A stretch of DNA of 64,000 bases, taken from Triatoma infestans. Lineage: Eukaryota > Arthropoda > Insecta > Hemiptera > Reduviidae. The notes beneath the pieces were generated by a model that did no database searches, was not told the origin of the DNA, and saw nothing but the letters and a program-made list of their open reading frames with translations. Shown piece by piece: positions 1 to 11,124 of this stretch. Where the stretch lies: positions 76,017-140,016 of the forward strand of contig JAAEAF010007712.1 in assembly GCA_011037195.1 (NCBI GenBank), given 5' to 3'. The position numbers and the translations under genes are program-made. Each line of letters starts with the position of its first letter. Position 1 is the stretch's first letter.

Positions 1-215
1 TAAGGAGAGTTTTATAGAGTAGTGTGGTGCAGGAGTGTTTCTGTTAATGAGTGGGTAGTTGTTTCAGTCGGGTGTATGCTTGTTGCAGTTTAGTGTTAAT
101 GTGCAGTCTCCAGGTGAGTCTTGTATCAAGGATTACGCCCAGATAACGCACACTTTGGTCTTTTTGTTTCCAGGGAATTTCCTGGTTGTTAATTGTTAGT
201 AGGCGAAGGTCTTCT
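1..215 (-). mobile_element. LINE reverse transcriptase fragment, cut by window edge
   Basis: Read on the minus strand, this encodes the end of the RT thumb region of a Jockey-type LINE. A VRYLGVILDTRLTW motif lies near positions 95-150, followed by an HINTKLQQAYTRLKQL stretch; the YLGxxLD...LTW signature is typical of non-LTR retrotransposon RTs. At least one in-frame stop follows (near position 50), so it is a pseudogene. The fragment runs out of the window at position 1. It belongs to the same broad clade as the fragment at 63.1-63.8 kb but is clearly diverged from it. Confidence 0.75.
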
Positions 216-806
216 TATAAGTTTATTTAAAATTAAAAGTTCAATCATTAATAGGAAAGTCTTTTATTAAGTTTCCATTTTCAATAAGTCCAAAAAATTT
301 ACTCCCGCACTAAAAACGTGTATGCCTTCAAAACTTCTGCAGAAATAAGTAAATTCAAATTAAATTTTAATTTAGAAAAACTGTTAATCAAATATTTCGC
401 CGCCTTTGAAGACATATGATTCGCTCAATGCTATATTTTTTGAAAAAAAAAAATGAAATCATACAGCTGTTGTTTAAAGTAACTGAGATATAAATTTTTG
501 CGTTTCTTGAAAAAAATGTGTGGTCGACACATTTATAAAATATATTTTGGTCTGATAATCATTTCCTTTTCAGCTTTAACAACTACTTTTTCCTTATTTA
601 CATATTCTTAATATTAGCTATAGCTATTGTGCGGATGAATGTCATTAGAATGATCTCTGTTATCTATCAACTTCGTTTTTCAACCAAGCGCTCTTCAATT
701 TCTTTAAAAAATATTTGGTAGATAAATTAATCTGTAATACTTTTCCTCCTTTTCTTTATTTGTTATTAAAGACTTCAATGTTTCAAACTTTTTTTTTTGA
801 TTATAG
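216..806. other. AT-rich stretch without recognisable gene
   Basis: AT-rich sequence with short A and T runs. I see no ORF of interest and no repeat shared with the rest of the window. If the candidate exon at 807 is real, this would be intron. Confidence 0.4.
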
Positions 807-903
807 GTTTCAATGCTTACACGGAAAGTAGTGTGGAAGGCGGTTATAGAAGAAGGGCCTGATACGTTCCAACCAGTAGAATGTCAGATAAATAGTTCGA
901 AAT
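807..903 (+). CDS. Candidate internal exon of an unknown host gene
   Basis: A long T-run followed by TTATAG (801-806) resembles a splice acceptor, and GTGAGT at 904-909 resembles a splice donor. The 97 bp between them are open in one frame, giving 32 codons beginning VSMLTRKVVWKAVIEEGP and one spare base. Base composition is noticeably less AT-rich than the flanks. I do not recognise the peptide and it matches none of the mobile elements here. No partner exon is visible, so this rests only on splice-site appearance and an open frame; it could be chance. Confidence 0.3.
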
Positions 904-909
904 GTGAGT

Positions 910-1415
910 AAAATTTATGTATTTTTTACCATAGAGTTCTTAAAAAGTGAAAAGATTCACAATTTCTTCCAATCTCTTCTAACATTTTTCACGAATTTTG
1001 AAACCTTCACGTTATTACATAATGTTTACTATTTCATGTGAGAAGTTTGAACATTTTAGAGGCTAAGCTTTGTTAATGTTTAACCTTCCAAAGTAAGTAA
1101 CCATGATTGTGTTTATACCTAAAATGGCGTTTTTCGTTTTGTTAATTTTACGTATAGTTAGTTTCAATTATTTTCCCAAACAATTCTGTATTGTACGATA
1201 TAACACAATTCTTTATCTGTATTGTATGAATTTACGAGCGGATATGAACAAGATAGCAATCTAAATGAACAAACTGACAAAATATAAATGATATTTCTTT
1301 CTGGTTACCTAGCATTTTAAGGGAATTTAATCTATAAAAACTGAGAACCTTAAACAGTATCATTCAAGGCGATAATTTTAATGCAAAGTAGAATTTTTTT
1401 CATAGGCATTTGCCA
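910..1415. other. AT-rich stretch without recognisable gene
   Basis: No ORF, tandem repeat or recognised element. It would be intron if the preceding exon is real. Confidence 0.35.
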
Positions 1416-1421
1416 TATAGT

Positions 1422-1565
1422 TAATTCTACAGATATGCAGAGCGAAGAATATGGCCAAAGACCTTAGCAGTCGACGCCATAAAACATAAAAAAAATTTAC
1501 ATACATGGTATGATATGAACTACATCAGTAAAATATCTTATAATAGGCTGGTTCGATTTCTGGCT
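1422..1565 (+). repeat. Dispersed 150-bp repeat, copy 1
   Basis: About 145 bp runs from TAATTCTACAGAT to GGCTGGTTCGATTTCTGG and is repeated in the same orientation at 2208-2362. Shared blocks include ATGGCCAAAGA, CAGTCGACGCCATAAAACAT and TTATAATAGGCTGGTTCGAT. GGTTCGATTTC resembles a tRNA B box, but I find no convincing A box or cloverleaf. The family is unknown. Confidence 0.7.
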
Positions 1566-1569
1566 CTTC

Positions 1570-2205
1570 AACGCGCAAACATTCTGCGCGAGGGCTCCTT
1601 GAAAATTAAAGTATATTCAAAGCGTAATAGTTAATAATATTCTTTATTATGTTATTGACTTTTTTTAATGATGAATGAGATTTTATCAACATAATTATTA
1701 TTTAACTCGTATATAAAATGGGGGGTGGGGGAGAAAACGCCCTTATATCTACTAAACATAATTAAAATAAGTAAAAGTAAAAATAATCCAGTGAAATATT
1801 TATTTTATTGTATATATTATTTTAATTTGAATAAAGCTGTTCAAAAATGTTGTTTTGAATTTGCATTATTATTTCCTAAATGCAAACTTAGTGGAACATA
1901 AGAATACTTCGAAACAAAATAATTAACATTACAAGATTTTTCTATAGTGAAAATAATCATTAATAAAATTTATGCTTATACGAAATCAGAAGTTGTTAAT
2001 TATTATAAAAAAAGTATTTAATATAGCGAAATTAATAAGTACAGTTGTACTGTATTTTTTGGTAGTATTGGTTTAGAATGGTTGCATATACTAAAGTTTG
2101 TATTCATCTAGTCTGAGACGACTATATTATCTATTAGTGAGCATTCACGAAAGTAAAAAATGAAGTTGGCATTTAGAAAATAATGAAAATATTCCATGCA
2201 CAGTC
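1570..2205. other. AT-rich spacer between the two repeat copies
   Basis: Very AT-rich, with a G-rich patch near 1721-1733. No coding potential or recognised element. Confidence 0.35.
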
Positions 2206-2207
2206 CG

Positions 2208-2362
2208 CTAATTCTACAGATGTGCAGGGCGAAGTATATGGCCAAAGATCTCAGCAGTCGACGCCATAAAACATAATAAAAAAAAAATGACAATACAATT
2301 GGTATAATATAACTATATCAGTAAAATATATTATAATAGGCTGGTTCGATTTCTGGAACAGA
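2208..2362 (+). repeat. Dispersed 150-bp repeat, copy 2
   Basis: Direct repeat of 1422-1565, differing by scattered substitutions and small A-run indels. The similarity ends at the same point on the right in both copies (after TTCGATTTCTGG), suggesting a defined element end rather than a random segmental duplication. Confidence 0.7.
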
Positions 2363-2569
2363 GACAAGAGACTGCCATTATTATTTCTTTTCTATCAGTT
2401 TCTTTCTATTTTCCTTGTTTATGAAATGAGGTGCGGGATCCTACGAGATTGTGACTCTTGCACTTATATTGATAAAATCTGAACTATAGAAGATAAAGTC
2501 TACTGATTGACTTTTAACTTCTTAATTATAGCTTAGAGTCAAGTTTCAACTTAATATCCGAATAAAAGT

Positions 2570-3000
2570 AATTGGGCCCTATTCAGCTGGGTTACTCAAT
2601 CTGGTGTACGGACGGCTCCAAGACTCAGACGGGGGTCGGAGCAGGAGTTATGAGAGTAGCCATAAGGTCAAAATTAACTAGGCCTTGGGAAAGTACGCCG
2701 TAATCATCCAGGCTGAGAGGTGGCGCTTCAGCTCTATGCTAAGGAAATTTGAAAACAAGGTTTATAATGGGGAGAAGAATGGCCATTATGCTCTGATAAC
2801 CAGGCTGCTTTGAAGGCATTTTATTCACACCGGATAGTCTCGCGACTGGTGTGGGATTTCCAATTTGTCCTATCCGAAAGGGTGTTTGGAACAAGCTGAC
2901 ACTCGCAGAGGAGCCGGGCATGCAGGATTTATAGGCAACGAGAAGGCGGATGCCCTGGCGGGGGTGGAGACTTACATTGATCCCGAACCCTTCTGCCGCC
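2570..3000 (+). pseudogene. LINE RNase H domain remnant
   Basis: In the forward direction the first part reads CTDGSKTQTGVGAG (about 2608-2650), the beginning of a LINE-type RNase H fold with its first catalytic Asp. The end reads GHAGFIGNEKADALAG (about 2916-2965), the usual final helix. The segment between carries stops and frameshifts. This domain sits at the C-terminus of I-, Jockey- and R1-related LINE ORF2 proteins. The 3' end of the same element is probably the block at 3700-3939. Confidence 0.75.
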
Positions 3001-3009
3001 TGATTCAAA

Positions 3010-3695
3010 CATCCATCTATGTTTGAATAGATAACTAGTGTCTGCAATGGTGTGTGAGAACTAGGACAGAGGCAGGCTGTTTCAAAATTATTGAAAGATT
3101 GTAAAACACTTAGGTCTTCGGGTTGAGACCGCGGAAGCCTGAAAAACCTTATTGAAAGATTGATTTGTTTTTGCAATTTTATAAGCTTTCCAAAATCTTT
3201 TGGCAGTTATTTTTTTTTAATCATGGTAGAGATTTCAGAACCATCGTTCCTATGTTGTTTTTTTTTTTTTTTTGGCAACTTCCAATATAGTTTTGTTAGC
3301 AGCACTTTTTTTGTGTTTATATATTTTGCTTCGAAGAAATGTTAATTGTTGTTCTCTAGTTGTACCAAAAAGAGCTACCTCACTATTGTTCCATTTTTTT
3401 TTTGAAATCTTCATTCCTATTCTGGCCTCCGTTCCAAGCGTTTGGAACTTCGCAGCAAATAACACAACCAATTTTTCCGAACTAAATATTTTTATTCACA
3501 GAAATCATTCTTTTGTTCTAAAGTCCAACAAAAAGGCCACGTCTTTTCAATTTCTCCGATTGTCTTAGTTTAATATGACGAAAATGGAATGGAATCGATT
3601 CAGATAAGCTTATTGTTTATCTGCATCCAGTTTTTCACCACTTTTCTTTCTTTATTTACATACACCGTCTAAGTTTACTAAGGACCGCCGACAAG
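3010..3695. other. T-rich segment between two LINE-derived blocks
   Basis: T-rich, with homopolymer T-runs near 3213, 3258 and 3398. Several short ORFs exist on both strands but none resembles a protein family, and their Phe/Lys-rich composition follows from the T-runs. This may be a later insertion into the LINE. Confidence 0.35.
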
Positions 3696-3699
3696 ATAA

Positions 3700-3939
3700 T
3701 TGTAGTTTGGGGTATTGTGGGCTGAATAGGGTTATTACTTATAAAGGGCCATTCTGTAAGGTTAAGGAAAAATAGACCGGTACACATTTTCTGTAACTGT
3801 GCGGGTTTCAGCACTGCTAGGCCAGCTCAAAAGGACAAAGCTGGGAGACGTGCACTAACTATTGAGGATTCACCATAGACGTCCTCGTGTACTCGCTTTA
3901 GAATAAGCTTATGCCGTCTCGTTTGCTAATCTAATCTAA
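3700..3939 (+). mobile_element. LINE 3' end with ATCTA-type tail
   Basis: The plus strand contains a CNC zinc-binding-like block near 3795-3815, as at LINE ORF2 C-termini. A non-coding stretch follows, ending in TAATCTAATCTAAG at 3927-3940. The same layout, including a GCTAGGCC...AAGGGCAAA-like block upstream and a tandem TCTAA tail, recurs at 34985-35238. This supports one LINE family whose 3' end is a short pentamer repeat instead of poly(A). Confidence 0.5.
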
Positions 3940-4102
3940 GTTTCAAGTTAAGCAGTCAATAAAGTTATACAAAGTGACCAGAGAAAGAGGAAGTAGAAGT
4001 TGTAGCAATATGAAATGACTATTTTTCTTAAACTGACCAATAAATCATTTCATTGGGGTATAAAATGATAACAATTAAAGAAGAAAATGAATTATTATTA
4101 TG

Positions 4103-4292
4103 AGGGAAAGGATTAATTCAGTGGTGGCGCGCTGCACTCTCACACGGAGATACCGCATTCGGATTCAAGCAGTGCTTGACATTAGATTCTCTTTATCTAA
4201 AGTCTCTACATTTCACCGTCTAGTGAGGGTAGCGTTGTCTTCTGTGATAACGAGAGATCACTGCCCGAGGCCGGCAATGCGTCTTAAAAAAA
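4103..4292 (+). mobile_element. Degenerate tRNA-derived SINE (SINE-A)
   Basis: Begins GGGAAAGGATTAATTCAGTGG, matching the A-box region of the better SINE copies (compare 23492). A worn B box (GATTCAAG) follows, then the shared body with TCTAGTGAGGGTAGCGTTGTC and GAGGCCGGCAATGCG, ending in an A-run. About 190 bp with several deletions. Confidence 0.7.
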
Positions 4293-4680
4293 AAAAAATA
4301 ATCATAAAATACGTCGCCTTGATTAATAACAAGATATATTCCCCATTCGAAGTTTGATTTTAATTTAATACTAAAACTTCTTGAAAATCTGCGTGTTAAA
4401 TGGAATTTTAAGTGCTTATATAAAAATAAATAAATATGCAAATAAAACTGATATTAACTAATCGAATTTAATGTATATCTTATCATTATTTTATACCTAA
4501 TTAAAACAACATAACACTTTCGTTGAATTTATTTTGAACCTTGAAAAAAAACTAATAAATTGCAATAATAATAAAAATTAATTAAGAAACTTTATAATGA
4601 CACAAACTAGAAATATTGTGATTGTTTTCTTTGAATTTTATTTAATTCTGAAATATTTTAGTTTATTTATAATATTATCT

Positions 4681-4980
4681 TAATAATAATAATAATAATA
4701 CGGCGCTTCTGCAAGGTTTTTCAATTTCATGTGTTCACAGGAAGCTCTAAAAGATAAATAAATAAATTATTGTAACTTTAAAAATAAATTGAATTATTAT
4801 AATCATATAAAATTTTGTGTTTGTATGTGTTGAATAATAATAATACGGCGCTTCTGCAAGGTTTTTCAATTGCATGTGTCCACAGGAAGCTCTAAAAGAT
4901 AAATAAATAAATTAACTTTAAAAATAAATTGAATTATTATAATCATATCAAATTTTATGTGTGTGTGTGTGTGTGTGTGT
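4681..4980 (+). repeat. 145-bp direct tandem duplication
   Basis: Two adjacent copies share (TAA)n, CGGCGCTTCTGCAAGG, GGAAGCTCTAAAAGATAAAT and an AATTGAATTATTATAATCAT block. CGGCGCTT occurs at 4701 and 4846, a period of 145. The second copy ends in a (GT)n run that leads into HINE-like sequence. Both copies start at a (TAA)n microsatellite, which may have mediated the duplication. Confidence 0.85.
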
Positions 4981-5460
4981 AGGTAGGTAGAATTTGAACA
5001 GCATAGTTCAAAAACGAAAAATTGTAGAAAGTTCAAACTTGATATTCATGTATGTATTGCTAAAGGTTTCATCGGAAAATCGGTCAACCGGTAGTAGCAC
5101 CTCTTTAACAAATTTTAATTAGTTTTCTTGTCTGGAAAATGCGGTTTTCGCCTACTAAGCAAATCTTTTATTTAAAATGTTTTTTCGGGAAAATTAATTT
5201 AAAGAGGATTTCCACGAACTGCAATGTTAAGGCTTTCCTCTTCAGTACCCCCTGAGTGCAATATAACGAAAAAACATTAAATAATATTGCTAGAATTCCA
5301 TGTTTGATATACATTGGTTGACCGGAAGTGCAACTTACAAATTTTCTCGAAAACTATTCCAGCGATTTTGTTTAAAGTTGGAATGCTTACTGCACATATA
5401 TAAACCACTTTTCTTTGATAATTTTTCCGAGAAAAAAAACATTTTTCAGGGGTTTCTGGC
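4955..5460 (+). repeat. HINE-like repeat, degenerate copy
   Basis: A (GT)n tract at 4962-4980 is followed by GAACAGCATAGTTCAAAAACG, by TCGGTCAACCGGTAGTAGCACC (family block ACCGGAAGT) and by TTTTTCGGGAAAATTAATTTAAAG, in the same order as the full copies. The subterminal repeat and the 3' hairpin are missing. Confidence 0.65.
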
Positions 5461-5469
5461 GTATCAATG

Positions 5470-6075
5470 AATTGCCCTGGGTGTGTTGAGGAAATGAACC
5501 ACTTTACAGCCTTATTTTCTTTTTATTGTGTGTTATATAGTTTCTCCTGTTTCGACATTTCACATGCCATTATCACTGGATTAACACGTTTTTTATCTGA
5601 AATTTTTTACAAAGCGTACAAAGCATATGATTACATACAAAAATTGTATTATATTAATTAAGCAAATTGCCAATTCCAACGTTTTTTTAATTTAACATCT
5701 GATAATGTGGTGTTGGTGGTTTAATATGTGAGGAACCAGAAGATATATTTCCCTTTTTTTCTTTTTTTTATATACTTTAAAATGAGTAACGGTACATTAC
5801 TGGCCATGATTATTACTGTAAGATCGTTGTTAATCGCTGTTAAGATCGCTGCGTCAATCATTTGATGAGGGAATTTCCGATATTAAATTTGTTTGTATTT
5901 AAATGTATATATTAAAATGGAAGTGCACCACGTGTTTCTCTTAACATTTATTGGCTTATTATTTGTTCTTTTTGGGCTTCTTTATCTATTGAGATTTTTT
6001 TTTTTCAAGGCCTGTGTGGGAGTTTATAATTTATTAATATTCAATTTTAATTATTATAAGCTTATTAATTAAAAA
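5470..6075. other. AT-rich stretch without recognisable gene
   Basis: No supported coding region or repeat. The short ORF from 5467 has no recognisable motif. Confidence 0.35.
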
Positions 6076-6123
6076 TTAAATGTATGTTACTTACTGTATC
6101 ATAGAGTTACACCTAGCTATAAG

Positions 6124-6234
6124 CAAGATGGTGGGTAACTGGCATGAAACGGTTTTATTAAAAACGTTGAGTAGTATGTTAGAGTCAAAGTTGGGTGTTG
6201 TGAATTGGTTTCATGCCAGTTACCCACCATCTTG
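6124..6234. repeat. Perfect 27-bp inverted repeat (hairpin)
   Basis: The 27 bases at 6124-6150 (starting CAAGATGGTGGGTAACTGGC) are exactly reverse-complementary to 6208-6234, with a 57-base spacer. The arms are much less AT-rich than the surroundings. Similarity stops sharply on both sides. It could be a small foldback element, a recent palindromic duplication or a hairpin transcript. Confidence 0.9.
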
Positions 6235-6402
6235 TTTGGTGGGTGCCCGTGGAGGGCCAAGTTTACATGATGGCAAACTTTATTGGAGGATATGTCGTAA
6301 ACATGCCGCGATTATTTCCACCATTTTGTTTTGGTCTTCTCTACCTGGCCCGTTCGTTCCCCTTGTAACTTCCAACTTTTTTTCACGATGCTGGGTCAAC
6401 AC

Positions 6403-7000
6403 TATTATTATTATTATTATTATTGAAACTGGGTGCCTATTAGCTTAGATCCTAAGCCTATATGGCTTTTCTCCCCCCGTTTTCCCCCAATTCATCCCAC
6501 TAATTATCTCTCCCCCTAGTCTACCCCGGTCAATCTGCAAATCTCCCAAGACATCCCTCAACTCCAACTCACCCAGCAAGCCCGCGAGAGTGGTGCCCTC
6601 CTAAATACAAGAAACCTAGTACCAGCTTTTTAAACGGGGACACTGACATAGTAGTGATACACCGTTTCCCTGACTCCATCATCACAGTTCTGACATATGG
6701 GACTAGACGTCCTCCCTATATTATGCAAATGACTAGACACCCATGTGTGCCAGTTACTACACCCACCAAGGTCCTCATCTTCTGCTACTAAGGGACAGGG
6801 AGGTAATCTGAAACCCCCTGCTTGGTTCATGAATCTTTTAGCCTGGTGGCACCCCTGCGCCTCCCAGCATTTCTCCAAAACCCTCGTCTCCCAAAGTTTG
6901 TACTGGCTATCACAAAACCTCTTAGTGACGGCAAGGGCTGGCTCGAGACCCAAAAAGGTAAAGAGGATAGCCAGCTGATCCGCCCTCTCATTGCCCCCTA
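6403..7000 (-). mobile_element. LINE 3' end (RNase H C-terminus, zinc motif) with (TAA)n tail
   Basis: On the minus strand the sequence enters at GNERADQLA (about 6965-6990), the last helix of a LINE RNase H. It continues to a C-terminal zinc-binding block SHLHNIGRTSSPICQNCDDG (about 6660-6720), typical of R1/Jockey/I-type ORF2 ends. The element then terminates at 6403-6424 in an (ATT)n run, i.e. (TAA)n in element orientation. Two other LINE fragments here (46529 and 51840) end in the same microsatellite. The 5' part is missing. Confidence 0.75.
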
Positions 7001-7009
7001 TTCCCGCAA

Positions 7010-7775
7010 TAATTTATAACTAGTGGTCCAGCCGGCCGCTGTCTTCAAGACAAGGGCCGCGCCGACAAAAAGCCTTTTCAATACAAGGGTCAATACATCA
7101 GTATCAAAGACAAGCACCGATAAAACCCTTTTAAACAAGGATCATTATTGAACAGAAGCCACCTGGACGATTCAAGGCTACCAGTCTTTGAAAATCACCG
7201 ATGGGCGGCCGTCTGTCGCCAAATCTGGCCACTGACCTAAATCATACTGGTCACCGACCTGGCCAAGGTCGCACACTGCGAGAGATGTCTTAGTGTGAGT
7301 ACTACTTACACACCTGGCAGTATGTGAGTAATACTAATATAAACTTCGGAGGAGGGGATCAGTATGATCAGTATTATCATTACGATTATTAGCATTAGTT
7401 TCAACGAGCAGCAGTGATACTTGAGTTCCGCGAGCGCGTCCCTATACATGGTTAAACTTATAATTATTCTATCAAACATTTCATAGTTGTGCATATTAGT
7501 TTTATCTATTTTAATCATTTTAAATTAGTTGTTGTTTATCTCTTTAAATTATTTATTTATTTCTAACAGTTCATATTAATTGTAGTTACCATTTCACACA
7601 TTCAAATTATTGTAAAAATATAGTCTATTTTTGTAAATTCAGTGTTTAGTATTTCAAGTAATAACTCTCTAAAATCTCTAAACTAACTTCCGCCTAATAA
7701 ATCCTTCTTCAAGACATCTGACTTCATACCTTCGATAAACGATTCCACTACACCGATAACACCCCATTTCAGCTT
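7010..7775. other. Unassigned block, GC-rich at its left end
   Basis: 7020-7300 is conspicuously GC-rich for this window (AGCCGGCCGCTGTC, GGGCGGCCGTCTGTCGCC) and contains paired words such as CACTGACC/CACCGACC. It directly abuts the 5'-truncated end of the LINE at 6403-7000. It could be another element or an untranslated leader; I cannot assign it. The remainder is AT-rich. Confidence 0.3.
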
Positions 7776-7779
7776 AAGT

Positions 7780-8250
7780 TCCGGTCAAAATCTCTCAAAC
7801 GGAAGTGATTTTTTTTTTCCCCAGTTTTTGGCTATTACCTTGAAAATGGCTCCAACGATTTCTTTTTTTAACTTCGTTTTCTTTTAAACATTTCTCGGGA
7901 AAATTCATTTGTTGGGGTTTAGAGGGGCACAGTGGCGTGGTTAAGCTTTCCTCTAAAGTACCACTTTAATATAATGTATAAGTTCTACCGCCCTAAAAAC
8001 TTGTAATATAAATTAGAAACATTCTACAATTCAAAATTTGAAATAAATAGATTAAAATAAGGAGGTATGGCTTTACAAAGTAGGTTTTTGAGTTTTGTTT
8101 TTTTTGGGGGAATTTTCTTAAAAACGACTATAACGATTTTGAACTTGAAATGCTGACTGCTCAGATATAAACCTATCACATTTATTTGTAACATTTTCCG
8201 AAAAAGATTGATCTTTGGTAATTTTTGTGGAATTGTGGCGTTAAGTTTCA
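7780..8250 (+). repeat. HINE-like repeat, degenerate copy
   Basis: Contains family blocks in plus orientation: ATGGCTCCAACGATTTC, TTTCTCGGGAAAATTCATTT, GTTAAGCTTTCCTCTAAAGTACC and a second half starting with ACGACTATAACGATTTT. No intact ends. Confidence 0.6.
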
Positions 8251-8559
8251 AATATTATTGTGTTTAATTCAATGTTTTGGGCTGTTTTCTGGATTACAAT
8301 CTAATCATTATACTACCTGCCTAGGTAGGACACTACTTGCCCCCTCTGCCCGGAAATGAGTGAAATATGAAGTTTAATGAAAATTTGGCATTTTATATAT
8401 AATTGTATTAACAACAGAAGAGAAAATCCATTTAATTCTTTATTCCCAACACCCACAACCTTTTTTGTAACTAATATTAGGAGCAACTTTATAAATTTTA
8501 CAACTTTAAAAAAATTGGTTAATAATTATAAATTTGACAATAGCAGAACAGATTTTTAT

Positions 8560-8632
8560 AGTTTGTAGGGGACCCCAAAACATCCGGTGAAAACACGAAT
8601 TTGAAAATCTGAGGCGATTGTTTAGTTCCTAT
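8560..8632 (-). repeat. HINE-like 5' fragment
   Basis: The reverse complement reads TTTTCACCGGATGTTTTGGGGTCCCC, the block just inside the microsatellite-side end of the full copies. Only about 70 bp remain. Confidence 0.55.
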
Positions 8633-8639
8633 TATGTAG

Positions 8640-10260
8640 GAAATAAAAGGGAGTAAAATTAAAACAAATAATAATAAATTTTGTATGAATTTAAAATCAA
8701 GCTTCCTGTGTGCTCATGGGTGAAGTATTATATCCATGATATTTATGTATGATATGTAGGTACCTATATATGTAAAACAAAGCAAAAGTTAGTGTTATTA
8801 TTAAATATAGAAGAGATCAATAATATAGCAGGTGAACACCGGTGACATCTCTTCTTCTCTGTTCCATCAATCTCACCTTATCTGACAGTACAATCGTTCC
8901 ACTTTTTTATTTTTAGTGAAAACTTCTTTTATTAAATACTAGATCGCAACACTCGAGCTATAACTGTTTTCGAGAACTCAAAAAAAAAAGCTATAATTCC
9001 CATTTTTTTAAGTTCGTGCTTATCATTTATATTTTACTTTTCTTATTGCTGTCAGAGACAATATTGCGATGATTCCAAATTCTAGAAATTAAATTTTTGT
9101 TGGAAATAGGAATTTTGAGGTTCCCTGAAGATAATGTTTTATATGGGCAATTGTTTTATGTGTGTGAACAATGATTCCAGGAAGCTCAAATTGATATACG
9201 GTTTAAATACTACCACCATAACTGGAAGTGCAGCATTGTTGATAAAAAGATTAAGTTTTTTCACGATTTTCTGCCTGTTACTTTGATTTCTTTTGTTTGT
9301 GGGGGACGGGGGTGAAGTTTTTCGCGTCCAAGAATGTTCTTTCCTGCCCCCTGGATATCCTAAATTAAACGAACAACATCTGTCACCATTCCTGGGCCGC
9401 GCGACCTAGAATGTCTAAATAGCCGAAGTCATTGCGTATGGGGGAAAAAAGTCTTTTGTTTGTCACTAACGGTTCTTCGTCCGTTTTACCAGCCAACCAT
9501 CCAATTTTTTCTTCTAAACTAATATTTTAAAATATATTTAAAATTTCTAATTCTCCTGCTTTTTACTTCTATCACAATTGGCAACAAATATAAGTGTGCA
9601 ATCGCATGAATTGCACTTGAATAAATAGATCCCCATGATTTAAACAATAATGAAACTTAGAGGGCACCACCATGAAATATTTTGCATATGTTGATATAAA
9701 GTTTTGTAAAGATTGAACTTTGAAATTTTGATCATTGTACTTTATGGGATTCTAAAATTGTGGCAGAGGATTCATGTGTGAATTTGCAATATAACCGTAA
9801 CTGAAATATTCTCATAGTTTCACTGTACCGCCACATTACAATTTTCCATAATAATTTCTGTTTTGTCATTGAGTAGAAATATTTTATGATATAGCACTAA
9901 TAAAGCTTTATTAGTAAACCAAAATTTCTCAAAAGTTAATTAGCCACTACTGATAGCTGAATAACAAAATAATTGACCATATTGAAAAGGAAAGGAGTTG
10001 GCACCCCTACCAATGACGCAATAGGAGGGTGAGCCTATATGGTAGAGGGGCACTTATATATAAATTTCAAACAGAAGGGGTACGTTGTAATGGAAGAGTT
10101 AGTGGTGTGTAACAGGAAATTGGAATCTTTATAAGGTCCAGTATTTTCTATTCATGTTGTTTTTCCATTTTCAAGTCATTTTAATCAAATTAACTTTAAT
10201 GAACATTTAATAAAATCTTTTATTTTCAATTAAAAATGCTAATTTAATTATCCAATTTTT
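8640..10260. other. Long AT-rich stretch without recognisable gene
   Basis: No ORF with a recognisable motif and no clear copy of any repeat found elsewhere. A short GC-richer patch near 9385-9450 is unexplained. Confidence 0.35.
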
Positions 10261-10261
10261 T

Positions 10262-10315
10262 TTTTACTTTCTCTTACTGCTAGTAAGAGGAAGTATTTTA
10301 ATAAGATTTTAATTA
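10262..10315 (+). repeat. HINE-like terminal palindrome only
   Basis: A T-run, then ACTTTCTCTTACTGCTAGTAAGAGGAAGTA, the microsatellite-side terminus of the family, with nothing of the body following. Isolated termini like this one also occur near 37615. Confidence 0.65.
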
Positions 10316-10346
10316 CTAGTAATCCTTAAAACAGGCTGCTGGTACA

Positions 10347-10998
10347 TACTAGGTTGGTAAAAAAGTTTCTCTCTATCAAAATAATGCTGTCCTTTGAAGA
10401 CAGCTAAAAATCCCATTTGTTGGTTTTGTTTATATAATTTTTTTTACCAAAGTTTATTTTTCTAATCCTTTATCCAGCTATGTACCCCCACATCTTCACC
10501 TTGTTATAATTTGTAACAAAAATGTGCGAAAAAAAATTGTTCGCTCTCTTATGAGACATTATTGGAAAAAAGAATTAAGCACAAAAGCTGCCGCCGAAGA
10601 ATTTCGTGTAGTGGAAGAAGAGTGAATAGTGCACACGAAATACGACAGTATTTTGGTTCAAACGTTTCAAAAATAGGTGCCCAGTTTTTCAAGGAGGGCG
10701 AATATCAGGTCTTCTGTTGATTGTCGATGATGAGGGATTGTTCGAATGTGTGAATCAGAATCTGTATGCAACCACTCGAGGATTATCCATCGTAGATGGA
10801 TAATACTCTAGGGATTATCTACCGTACTAGTGGCTTCAAGAACGCCACGGTGACAAGCCTTCTTAGAAAACTGGATGTCTGAAATTTAGGATCAAGATCA
10901 GATCCTCATGAATTGTCCTCAGAATGCCAAGCCAAATAACTTGCCAAAGTGTGCAAAAGTTGGTTCCAAAATCTAAAAGCTGATCAATTTTGAAAAAG
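10347..10998 (+). pseudogene. mariner transposase remnant (N-terminal half)
   Basis: A TA followed by CTAGGTTGGTAAAAAAGTTT resembles a mariner terminal inverted repeat. Downstream, several frames read LRHYWKK (about 10551), a helix-turn-helix-like stretch, VDDEGLFE (about 10725) and DPHELSSECQ (about 10900), the order seen in N-terminal DNA-binding domains of mariner transposases. Stops and frameshifts are frequent. The catalytic DDE half and the second TIR are not visible, so the copy is 3'-truncated. Confidence 0.65.
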
Positions 10999-11124
10999 AA
11001 TAATTACACATGGTAGATATACAAAATTAGTGGGTACCGCAAGGCAATTAAGCCCAACCACAGCGCTAATAACAATGAACAAACCTAATTAACATTTGAA
11101 ATTTGAGTCATAATCCCTAGAACT

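Noticed and set aside
1422..1565. tRNA-derived SINE
   Set aside because: It has a B-box-like word near its 3' end but no A box at the right distance upstream and no A-rich tail.
4681..4980. CRISPR-like array
   Set aside because: Only two units of 145 bp in direct tandem; no short repeats with unique spacers.
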